Shown: positions 55,530 through 63,409 of the stretch, piece after piece | Numbering within the stretch: position 1 is the stretch's first letter | Layout: each line of letters begins with the position of its first letter | From: a bacterium | GTDB taxonomy: Bacteria > Cyanobacteriota > Vampirovibrionia > Gastranaerophilales > Gastranaerophilaceae | Reading direction: 5' to 3' | Length of the DNA: 64,000 bases | NCBI GenBank assembly: GCA_017433195.1 | Contig: JAFRHR010000037.1 | Span: 1-64,000, forward strand | Translations under genes and position numbers: made by a program | The notes under the pieces: model-generated | What the model saw: the letters and a program-made list of their open reading frames with translations, nothing else | The model's database searches: none | What the model was told of the DNA's origin: nothing

Positions 55530-57092
55530 CTATGAATAAACAAACGGAGCACCGTTTTTAATCTCAAGTAAAATGTTATCAGCCATGACTTTTAACTCTT
55601 CTTTTGATTTTCCGTTCTCTTTTTGCTTGTAAAACTCATCACACAAAGGCTGAATTGCGGAATCTTTTTTGGATTTAAAGTTTCTGAGTTCTGTTGAAAC
55701 AAGTCTTTTTTGTAACTCAAGTTCCGTTTCAGCATTGTATTTTTTAACCTGAACATCTTTTACGGCACCACCTGCAACTTCACCTGCATAAGTCGCCGCC
55801 GTAACTCCCGTTATTCCCATAAACAGATTTCTGAATTGAGGATTGCTTGAATCTATAAGCCAGTTATAGAAAAATGCTCTGTAATCATTAACGTGAGAAT
55901 AGAAAGATGGTTTGTCTTTTCCCGTTCCGCCCAAAGCACTGTCAGCTTTTTCCGTTGATTTTCGCATATTGAACAAAACTTTTTCGAGGTATTTTTCTTT
56001 TTCTTCTTTATCCCAGTTTAATTTTCCTATTTTTTCAGCAACCGTATCCGGAGCGGCATCTGTTGCCATAAACATATTCTCAAGATAAATTCCGTCTAAC
56101 TCTTTCATTTTGTCGAAATTTTCTCTGCCGACTTCTTCAACCTTTCTTGCATTTGAATTTTCAATAATTTTATCAATACCTTTCTTTATATTTTCAGCAC
56201 CCTGCTTAATATAAGCATCACTTTTTCTCAAATTCTTCATTGAAACAAAACCCAAACCAATAATTGATGCTACACTTGCGGCACCTAAAGCAACATATCC
56301 CGCATTTTTTAAGAAATCATTTTGTTTGCCGGAATTTGTTTTTTCGGATTTCTTTCCGTTAAAAGAAATTTCTTTGCCGTTTGTTTCGCCTAATTCTATA
56401 TTAAAATCGTTTGCTTTTTGTGAAAGCATTGAACGGATAATTTCGGTTTTTCCCGAAAAAGATTGAGTTTCAACGTCAATCAGATTTTCCTGTAAGTTTT
56501 TCTGAATATCCGCCTCTTTTCTCTTTACCCAAATATCTTTAAAGCCGTCAATAAACGTTTTTCCCATAAATGCCATTGCTGATAGTGTTAAAACACCGGC
56601 TCCAGCAATTACGGTTTTCTTATTCGGAGACTGAATCATTCTGTAAACAGCCTGATGAGTTTCCTCGTTTATTGACAGGTTTCTTGTCAGAGACGGCAAT
56701 TTCTTTGCGTAATCAACGTTCAGATTTTGCTTTGCATTATTTTTGATAAATGCGGTTACTCCCGTTAATGCCCCCATTACACCTGTTGTTGCCGCACAAA
56801 TCGGAGCAAGTTGCTTTTCTTTTTTTGCTTCATGTTCGTTAAGTTTTTCGGGCATTTTCGCACTGTCAGAAATCAACAATGTATCGTATGATTCCGTCAG
56901 GTTTGAACATTGCGCACAGTTGTTTACACAAGATACAAATTCGTCCTGATTTACGGCTTTATCCTTGATAAAACTGTTTACAATAACGCCCTCTTTTGTA
57001 AAATTGTTTTCTCTTTTTTGTGTGTTGGTTAAGTTTCGTCTGATACGTTGAGATTCCATATCAGCATTAATTCTGTTGTTCATCATATGCAT
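55530..57092 (-). CDS. Membrane protein of unknown function (520 aa)
   Basis: Four hydrophobic Gly/Ala-rich segments are visible near residues 95-117 (ATTGVMGALTGVTAF), 153-178, 262-288 (YVALGAASVASIIGLGF) and 430-455 (GITGVTAATYAGEVAGG). Long charged coiled-coil-like regions lie between them. ISFNGKKSEK, a tag-like box, sits internally near residue 247. The start overlaps the upstream CPHGLPP gene by 26 nt. No family is recognised. It may form a membrane complex with the two neighbours. Confidence 0.65.
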   Translation of the reverse strand: MHMMNNRINADMESQRIRRNLTNTQKRENNFTKEGVIVNSFIKDKAVNQDEFVSCVNNCAQCSNLTESYDTLLISDSAKMPEKLNEHEAKKEKQLAPICAATTGVMGALTGVTAFIKNNAKQNLNVDYAKKLPSLTRNLSINEETHQAVYRMIQSPNKKTVIAGAGVLTLSAMAFMGKTFIDGFKDIWVKRKEADIQKNLQENLIDVETQSFSGKTEIIRSMLSQKANDFNIELGETNGKEISFNGKKSEKTNSGKQNDFLKNAGYVALGAASVASIIGLGFVSMKNLRKSDAYIKQGAENIKKGIDKIIENSNARKVEEVGRENFDKMKELDGIYLENMFMATDAAPDTVAEKIGKLNWDKEEKEKYLEKVLFNMRKSTEKADSALGGTGKDKPSFYSHVNDYRAFFYNWLIDSSNPQFRNLFMGITGVTAATYAGEVAGGAVKDVQVKKYNAETELELQKRLVSTELRNFKSKKDSAIQPLCDEFYKQKENGKSKEELKVMADNILLEIKNGAPFVYS

Positions 57093-57765
57093 ATTCCCTC
57101 TTTAATTTATCGTAAATTTTTTCAAGAAAAGTTTTCAGTTCAAAAATTCGCTTTTCTTCTTCTATTTTTTGTTCTTCATCATAAGATTCTTCAAGCCCGA
57201 AGATTTTTTCAAATATTGAAGTTATTTTCTTTTTGACCGTTTTTGCAAGTTCTTCGGCTTTTTTATTCATTTTTGCTTTTAATTCTCCAAACACAGCTGC
57301 CAGTTTATCCGAAATATCTGCAAATTTTTGCGCAATAACCGCGGAAGAATTAAGTATTGTTGTCGGCATATTTTTCAGCATATTAACCACGGGAAGCATT
57401 ATGTTTTTTGCAACAAACACAACAGGGGCAAGGACTTTTGAAGCAGAAGCATTTTTGATAAATGCAGTCAATTGGGCAGAAAGATTAGCCATAGAAGCTT
57501 CAAATTTAGCCATAGCGAGAATATGGCTGTTAAAATCAGCAAGCCTGTTTTGAGCGGCTAATTGCTGAGCCCTTAAAAACGCCCCGATTGCGGCACATTC
57601 ATTCCAGCTCATTTCTCCGGGTTTTGCAGAAAAATCAGCAGTTCTGACCTTTGAACCTCCGCCCATGCCGGAACAGATAGGACACGCCCCCGGGGGAAGT
57701 CCGTGCGGACAAAGCCCTGCTTTTACACCACCTATTCCTGCTGTTGCTGCTATACTTGACGACAA
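57067..57765 (-). CDS. Protein with N-terminal CPHGLPP zinc-like motif (232 aa)
   Basis: Residues 19-31 read CPHGLPPGACPIC, with Cys19, His21, Cys28 and Cys31 placed to bind a metal, followed by SGMGGGSK. A helical Ala-rich middle (LRAQQLAAQNRLADFNSHIL, KFEASMANLSAQLTAFI) contains one possible membrane segment (VLAPVVFVAKNIMLPVV). The C-terminus is a Lys/Glu coiled-coil. There is no known family. A TTG start at 57765 follows gaggg at 7 nt. It overlaps both neighbours, so it lies in the middle of an operon. Confidence 0.65.
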   Translation of the reverse strand: MSSSIAATAGIGGVKAGLCPHGLPPGACPICSGMGGGSKVRTADFSAKPGEMSWNECAAIGAFLRAQQLAAQNRLADFNSHILAMAKFEASMANLSAQLTAFIKNASASKVLAPVVFVAKNIMLPVVNMLKNMPTTILNSSAVIAQKFADISDKLAAVFGELKAKMNKKAEELAKTVKKKITSIFEKIFGLEESYDEEQKIEEEKRIFELKTFLEKIYDKLKREYAYDEQQN

Positions 57766-57902
57766 AAATAATCCCTCATCTTTGGATTAGTAACCCTAAA
57801 TACACCGAACATATTCATAAAAATAAATACCTTGCATCGAAGTATTTTTAAACTTTCAGGTGTTCCGGCTTTTACGGTTGCGGCACAGCTGGAGATATTC
57901 AC
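57750..57902 (-). CDS. Possible small first gene of the CPHGLPP operon (50 aa)
   Basis: A GTG at 57902 is preceded by gagggaaatgga and gives a product starting NISSCAATVKAGTPESLKIL, similar in style to the tagged proteins, and ending RVTNPKMRDYFCRQV. It overlaps the next gene's start by 16 nt. There is no homologue I recognise, and it could be a chance frame. Confidence 0.35.
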   Translation of the reverse strand: MNISSCAATVKAGTPESLKILRCKVFIFMNMFGVFRVTNPKMRDYFCRQV

Positions 57903-58066
57903 TCCATTTCCCTCACGAAATAAACTTCCAAATAGCTCTCTATCTCGCATATACAGAGTAAAACAACCCTAAGCCTAAGTCAACAAAACTTGTATTTTTG
58001 TAAAAATAATTAAGAAATAAAAATTAAAAACTTTTAAAAATTTTTATTTGATTATAAAATTGAATT

Positions 58067-59425
58067 GTGTTTTACGAAGAGTTTGAAACAAATTTTTATA
58101 ACGCATTAAAAGAGCATCTTGACGGAAATTATCCTATTGAGGTTTATCAGTCATTGCTGAGAGATGAGCCTAATAATTCTATTCTGAAGTATTTGCTTGC
58201 TCATTCATATTATATGACCGGAAATACAGAAGCCTCTGATTTACTCTATGATGAGGCCGTAAAGATGAACTCAAATATAGATTTTCCGAAAGACTTTTCA
58301 AATATCGAACAGGTTATAATTGTTGCATTCAGCACACTTCTGACAAAAGAAAATCCTTATATTAATGAGGTTTTTGAAAAAGCATTGGCTTCTAATCTGG
58401 TATGGGATTTTTCATACGCAAATACAGGCGCTATGTATTTGGGAAACTGTGATTTAAGCAATGCATACAAAGTTGCAATGCAGGGTTTTGAAAAATTCCC
58501 CGCAAGCCCTTATATCAGAAAATTAGTTTATTTAACCCTTTTGAAATCAAGAAATATTGCAGGAGCATGGGGTTTTTATGAAGATAAAGTAAGAGAACTT
58601 GATGAAAAGAGCGACAAATTCTATATGCAAAAACCGATTTATGATTTTTCAGACAGAAAAGCTCGGGTTTATGTATATAGCAACGGAAGTTTAAGTGATA
58701 CACTGTTCTTTTCAAGATATATTAAACCTCTTGAAGAGGAAGGCGTAAATATCTTACTCGATATGCCTGAAGAATTATATCCGTTATTCAAAATGAGTAA
58801 TTACAAAATGAATGTTCTGAAACCGGATTTGGACGAATTTGATTACAGAATTTCAATGATGAGTTTACCGTATTTATTTAAAACTTCATTAGAAAACATT
58901 CCGCAAAAAGACGGATATATAAAACCTGATGAAACGAAATACATGTATTATAACCAAACATACTTTCTTACAGAAAAGAAAAAAGTAGGATTTACCTGGA
59001 ACAACGATTACAACAAAGAAGAATTAAAAACTACAATGATTTTGGAAGATTTTGTTCCGCTGTTTGAAGATACAGATATTCAGTTCTATTCTTTAAAACA
59101 GGATCTTACACAGGAAGAAAAAGATATTCTGTTCCAATACAATATAGTAGATTTGGGATCAACCTTTAAAGATTATGCAGACTGTGCAGCCGCAATAGCA
59201 AATACTGATATCTTTATAGGAAGTCCTTCGCTAATGTTAGATATTTCAGCAGCATTAGGACACAAAACAATTGTCAACGTTCCGCCAAGCACAGATTGGC
59301 AATGGGGAATATGGGAAGAACAAACTCCATGGTACTCTAACGTAAGAGTATTAAGACAAAAACAAGCCGGAAACATAGGGGAAGTCGTTGAAAGAATAAA
59401 AGAATTAAATCTTTTGAAAATATAG
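58067..59425 (+). CDS. TPR plus glycosyltransferase-9-like protein
   Basis: The 452-residue protein has N-terminal TPR-like helices (residues 1-180; IEVYQSLLRDEPNNSILKYL, LAHSYYMTGNTEASDLLYDE) and a C-terminal GT-B-like domain. The latter ends in IGSPSLMLDISAALGHKTIV and VPPSTDWQWGIWEEQTPWYS, resembling the sugar-nucleotide site of heptosyltransferase/O-GlcNAc-transferase-like proteins. It may glycosylate protein or lipid. A GTG start at 58067 lies 8 nt after tataaa, with no ribosome binding site. No partner gene is adjacent. Confidence 0.75.
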   Translation: MFYEEFETNFYNALKEHLDGNYPIEVYQSLLRDEPNNSILKYLLAHSYYMTGNTEASDLLYDEAVKMNSNIDFPKDFSNIEQVIIVAFSTLLTKENPYINEVFEKALASNLVWDFSYANTGAMYLGNCDLSNAYKVAMQGFEKFPASPYIRKLVYLTLLKSRNIAGAWGFYEDKVRELDEKSDKFYMQKPIYDFSDRKARVYVYSNGSLSDTLFFSRYIKPLEEEGVNILLDMPEELYPLFKMSNYKMNVLKPDLDEFDYRISMMSLPYLFKTSLENIPQKDGYIKPDETKYMYYNQTYFLTEKKKVGFTWNNDYNKEELKTTMILEDFVPLFEDTDIQFYSLKQDLTQEEKDILFQYNIVDLGSTFKDYADCAAAIANTDIFIGSPSLMLDISAALGHKTIVNVPPSTDWQWGIWEEQTPWYSNVRVLRQKQAGNIGEVVERIKELNLLKI

Positions 59426-59433
59426 GCAAAAAA

Positions 59434-59455
59434 AAAGACCTTTTTCAAGGTCTGT
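59434..59455 (+). terminator. Terminator after the TPR/glycosyltransferase gene
   Basis: Stem agacctt pairs with aaggtct at 59436-59452 after an A-run. The T-tract is short, so it may be weak. Confidence 0.6.
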
Positions 59456-59591
59456 CCGTTTAAATAAGAAGAGAGAGCTTTATATTTATACAAAGTACAA
59501 AAGTGCTAAAAAATTGCTATTTTTTAAACATGTACGTTACAAAACTTTACAATTAAACTTATCACGCAATATTATATTATTTTATTAATAA

Positions 59592-59661
59592 TACGACAGT
59601 TTAAAATAAATTGTCTTAATTAAAATGTATATTTTTTAACATTTGAAACAGTTTGAAATGT
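59592..59661. promoter_or_regulatory. Control region of the tetra-winged-helix regulator
   Basis: The 16-bp box TACGACAGTTTAAAAT lies at 59592-59607; a copy with one mismatch precedes the phosphohexomutase gene at 60941-60956. A separate inverted repeat, acattt ... aaatgt with an 11-nt centre, lies at 59639-59661. The whole stretch 59456-59729 is A/T-rich and without genes. Confidence 0.5.
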
Positions 59662-59729
59662 ATTTAAAAATTTTACTTGATTGTTTTTTTATTTATAGTA
59701 CACTAATTTTATGAAACTTTGGAGGAAAT

Positions 59730-60845
59730 ATGAATACAAAATCTGAAATAAATGCTGATAAACATGAAGTTGTACATTTTAATTTCAATGAAAATATGAC
59801 TTATCCCGATTTTAAAAACACAAACAAATCAGATGCCGTTTCAAAATGGCTTGTAAACTGGCTTGAAGAAGGACTTCAAAACGGCAATATAAAACCCAAC
59901 TCACTTCTTCCTTCAAAGGCTGAAATGGCATACACTTTGGGTGTAAGCATAGGAACAATTCAAAACGCTATAAGATATGTTGAAGATTTGGGTTATCTTG
60001 AATCAAAACAGTGCATAGGAACAATAGTAAAAGGTAAAGGTAATTCTCAAAATGTCAGAAAATTAACTTCAAAAAGAGAAATGGCTTTTGAAATGATAAA
60101 AAAACATATTGTTGAAAGCAAGTACAAAATAGGAAGCATTTTGCCATCTATAAGAACGTTTGCAAAACTTACAAATGTTTCACTTAACACCATAAGACTT
60201 GCACTAAACACTATTGCAACAAGCGGAATTGCAGAATATACAGATAAGCATGAACTCATGCTTAAATCTCTTGATTTTACTTATGACGAAAAATCACAGA
60301 AAACACTCGTTTTAAAAATAAAGGAAGATTTAAAAAATTATATAAAAGAAGAACTTGAAACAGGAGACAAAATTGCACCGCATGAAGAACTTGCGGAAAA
60401 ATTTCACGTAAGTATAAAAACCATCCATGACGCAATAAAATCTTTATGCGATGACGGAATTTTGATTTCAAGAAGAGGCAAATACGGTACGTCAGTTGTC
60501 AGAAAACCAAGCAATGCAGATATTATTGTTAAACCTGAAATGTCTATATTTGCAAGTGCAGAACAAACTGCATTTTACTTCTATGAAAAAACTCAAAACA
60601 AAATTAAACAAATGATTATAAATGATTACGAAATAGGCTCAAAACTCCCGTCTATCAAAGAAATGTCAGAAATTTTAGACGTAAGCCCGAATATTGTAAG
60701 AAAAGCATTGAATAATCTTGCAAATGACGGCTGCTTAAAATTTTCAAGAGGAAGATATGGGGGTACTTTTGTTGTTGATATCCCTGAAACTGACGAAGTT
60801 CCTTACAAATGGTTAGCGATTAATACCGACAACATAACAAATTAA
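59730..60845 (+). CDS. Regulator made of four tandem GntR-type winged helices
   Basis: The 371-residue protein contains four consecutive GntR winged-helix units at about residues 36-103, 115-182, 193-258 and 283-351. Each has the pattern of helix, LPS-type loop, HTH and a GG-containing wing: SLLPSKAEMAYTLGVSIGTI; SILPSIRTFAKLTNVSLNTI; KIAPHEELAEKFHVSIKTIH; SKLPSIKEMSEILDVSPNIV. The usual effector domain (FCD, UTRA or aminotransferase-like) is missing. Such an arrangement could bind several operators or act as a DNA bridge. The ATG follows ttggagg. It probably regulates itself and the next gene through the shared 16-bp box. Confidence 0.85.
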   Translation: MNTKSEINADKHEVVHFNFNENMTYPDFKNTNKSDAVSKWLVNWLEEGLQNGNIKPNSLLPSKAEMAYTLGVSIGTIQNAIRYVEDLGYLESKQCIGTIVKGKGNSQNVRKLTSKREMAFEMIKKHIVESKYKIGSILPSIRTFAKLTNVSLNTIRLALNTIATSGIAEYTDKHELMLKSLDFTYDEKSQKTLVLKIKEDLKNYIKEELETGDKIAPHEELAEKFHVSIKTIHDAIKSLCDDGILISRRGKYGTSVVRKPSNADIIVKPEMSIFASAEQTAFYFYEKTQNKIKQMIINDYEIGSKLPSIKEMSEILDVSPNIVRKALNNLANDGCLKFSRGRYGGTFVVDIPETDEVPYKWLAINTDNITN

Positions 60846-60940
60846 TTCTTTGCATGAGTTACTTTTAAATTTAATTATTGCAATTGTAAATAATTATTAA
60901 AACAATTAGCAAAAATTATTTTCACGGTTTTTGAAAGAAG

Positions 60941-60956
60941 TACGACAGTGTAAAAT
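60941..60956 (+). promoter_or_regulatory. 16-bp box upstream of the phosphohexomutase gene
   Basis: TACGACAGTGTAAAAT matches 15 of 16 bases of the box at 59592-59607, 45 bp before the ATG of the next gene. It may be the operator of the tetra-winged-helix regulator or a shared promoter element (it contains taaaat). Confidence 0.5.
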
Positions 60957-60985
60957 TGACAATTAATTATTAGGAGTAAAAAAAC

Positions 60986-62698
60986 ATGCAGATTAATTCA
61001 ATTAACAATATCTTAGTTTCGAGGTATCAGAGCAGTAACAACATTAAGAGACAACAATTTGTAAACAGTCCTATTCAGGCAGATTCAGTATCATTTACGG
61101 CAAAAGCCAAAACACAAAAACTAAACGTTGATATGGAAACAGCAAACCACGTAGCAAAAGCCCTTTCAACATCAACATCAGGATACAGAGCAGAGTATGG
61201 CACAGACAAGTTTAATAAAGATATAGTTGAAGTTTTATCTTTGGGCGTTGCAGATTATGCAATTGAAGCCGCAAAAATCACAGGTGACAAACCTGTTGTT
61301 ATGATAGGCGGAGACACAAGAAAAGCAACCAAAGATATGATTCCTTTTGTAAGCGAAGTCCTTTCAAAAAGAGGTGTCGATGTAATTAAAGCGGACAAGC
61401 CAACCCCGACTCCTGTATTTGCGCAGGCAGCAAAGGACAAAGGGATTCCGTTATCAATTTTGATGACAGCAAGCCATAATCCATGGAGTGACGGCGGTTA
61501 CAATTTAGTAACAGATGCAGGCGCAATTGCACCTCCGGCTGTTACGGAAAAAGTTGCGGAACATATTATCGCAAACGCTGAAAAAGGCGAATATGAAGTA
61601 AAATCTTCTAAAGAACAAGGCAAAGTAAAAGTTGAAGATTTATATCCGCAATATAAAAAAGATTTGGATGCTTTAAAGGAAGTAAATATCGATTGGAAAG
61701 CAATTAAGGATGCAAACATTAAAATATACTACGATGGATTAAGAGGTACAGGTAACAACGTATTCCCCCGTTTAATGAAAGACAACGGAATTAAGAATTT
61801 AACTATTGTTGATTCGGGCAAGAAAACAGGTCCTAACCCGACAGCAGCAAACTTAAAAGATTTAGGGGAATTAGTCAGTTCAAACAGATCAAAATTAGTT
61901 ATCGGTTTAGCTAATGACGGTGATGCAGACAGATTTGGTGTTGTTGATGAAAACGGGAAGTTTATAACTCCAAACGATGTTATTTTATTAACTGCATATC
62001 ACTTATCAAAGAATAAAGGATTAGACGGAGCAATTATCAGAAGTCAGGCAACAACAGGTGCTTTGGACCAGTTCGCAATGGACAGAGACATCAAGGTTAT
62101 GCAGACTCCTGTAGGTTTCAAATATATAGGTGAAGACATTATCAAGGAAAGAGCAGAAGGCAGAGATATCCTTGTTGCAGGGGAAGAATCAGGCGGATTA
62201 ACTGTTACAGGTCACATTCCCGAAAAAGACGGTATCATCGCTATTTCTTTAATGCTTGATTTAATGGCTGCAGAAAAGAAACCGATTTCTGAAATTTTAA
62301 AAGATGCAAAAGCAAGCATGCATTCGCAGGTTGATATAGTTGCAGGCGACCAGTCTTACAGACCGGGAGAAAAAGATCAGGTTATGAAACGTATTGACGG
62401 TTATTATAATCAGACTATGTCTCAGGACAACCCGAAATTCTCAGAAAACTTCAGAGTAGATGTTGATAAAACTCTTGAGAATGAAAAACTGATGAAGGAA
62501 TACAAAAAAGGCGGTGACGGTTATAAATTCTATATGACAGACGGCTCATCAGTTTTAATCAGAAAGAGCGGAACAGAAGACAAAATAAAAGAATATGTTG
62601 AAGTAGTTTCTGACAAATCTCTCTCTTCTCACGAAGTCAGAGAAAGAGTTGCCGAATTAAAATCAGCAGCAGATAATTTAATAAGACCACTATCATAA
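60986..62698 (+). CDS. Tagged phosphoglucomutase/phosphomannomutase family enzyme
   Basis: The 570-residue alpha-D-phosphohexomutase has the phosphoserine loop LMTASHNPWSDGG (Ser163), the metal loop ANDGDADRFGVVD, the sugar loop VAGEESGGLTVTGHIPEKDG and the phosphate-binding RKSGTEDKIKEYVE. It interconverts sugar 1- and 6-phosphates for glycan synthesis or glycogen use. The first 45 residues (MQINSINNILVSRYQ ... DSVSFTAKAKT) are extra to the family and carry a tag variant. The ATG follows aggag. The sugar specificity cannot be fixed from sequence. Confidence 0.9.
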   Translation: MQINSINNILVSRYQSSNNIKRQQFVNSPIQADSVSFTAKAKTQKLNVDMETANHVAKALSTSTSGYRAEYGTDKFNKDIVEVLSLGVADYAIEAAKITGDKPVVMIGGDTRKATKDMIPFVSEVLSKRGVDVIKADKPTPTPVFAQAAKDKGIPLSILMTASHNPWSDGGYNLVTDAGAIAPPAVTEKVAEHIIANAEKGEYEVKSSKEQGKVKVEDLYPQYKKDLDALKEVNIDWKAIKDANIKIYYDGLRGTGNNVFPRLMKDNGIKNLTIVDSGKKTGPNPTAANLKDLGELVSSNRSKLVIGLANDGDADRFGVVDENGKFITPNDVILLTAYHLSKNKGLDGAIIRSQATTGALDQFAMDRDIKVMQTPVGFKYIGEDIIKERAEGRDILVAGEESGGLTVTGHIPEKDGIIAISLMLDLMAAEKKPISEILKDAKASMHSQVDIVAGDQSYRPGEKDQVMKRIDGYYNQTMSQDNPKFSENFRVDVDKTLENEKLMKEYKKGGDGYKFYMTDGSSVLIRKSGTEDKIKEYVEVVSDKSLSSHEVRERVAELKSAADNLIRPLS

Positions 62699-62724
62699 AA
62701 AATATATATGGAGGAATTTTTAAA

Positions 62725-63315
62725 ATGAACATTCAGTCAATTAGCGCAGTAAATTATGCAAACCACATCAGCAGAAACAACGTTGCTGTGAAGAAACAAG
62801 AAGCACCCCAACCCCAGGCACAAACATCTTTTGATGGTATTTGGACAAGAATGAGCAGAAGTTACATCGATAAAACATCTTTTGCTATCAGAGGTTACTA
62901 TCCTTATATAGACGGAGTTGTTCCTACAAAAACTCATGATGACGAAGGAAGAATTATTGTTCCTTTGAATGATAACGGAATGACCACTCACGAAGGTAAA
63001 CTTGCAGTAGACTTTATTGCAAACGGCAAGACAAATTATGCAAATTATGATGCAGCAAAAAAACTAAGCAGATTCATGAACGAAACTGTTGATGAATACA
63101 CTCCTATGTTTATGGAAGTCGAAGATAAGGCGGATGAAACAAAAGCTACTCAAAAAATCCACCTTACTCATCACCAGTTAAACAAATTAATTAGTGACTA
63201 TGAGTACGAACACGGAATAAAAGAACGCCCTTTATATAAAGAAGACGATGAAGTACAGGAACTTATGACTCCGGAAGAATTTTTAAAGAAACTTACGGAA
63301 GATGGTATTGCATAA
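62725..63315 (+). CDS. Tagged protein of unknown function (196 aa)
   Basis: The protein begins MNIQSISAVNYANHISRNNV, with TSFDGIW at residue 36, another tag variant after a Gln/Pro linker. The body has TSFAIRGYYPYIDGVVPTKT and an acidic C-terminus (LMTPEEFLKKLTEDGIA). A ggagga site precedes it, 26 bp after the phosphohexomutase stop, so the two are co-transcribed. The function is unknown. Confidence 0.7.
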   Translation: MNIQSISAVNYANHISRNNVAVKKQEAPQPQAQTSFDGIWTRMSRSYIDKTSFAIRGYYPYIDGVVPTKTHDDEGRIIVPLNDNGMTTHEGKLAVDFIANGKTNYANYDAAKKLSRFMNETVDEYTPMFMEVEDKADETKATQKIHLTHHQLNKLISDYEYEHGIKERPLYKEDDEVQELMTPEEFLKKLTEDGIA

Positions 63316-63333
63316 AAATTTTAAGTAAGTATA

Positions 63334-63377
63334 AAAACAAGACCTCAAAACATTAAAGTTTTGGGGTTTTGTTTTTG
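63334..63377 (+). terminator. Terminator after the 62725 gene
   Basis: Stem aacaagacctcaaaac pairs with gttttggggttttgtt (two G-T pairs) around a 6-nt loop, followed by a T-run. Confidence 0.88.
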
Positions 63378-63409
63378 TGATAAACTTATAAAAACAAGCG
63401 AGGATTATT

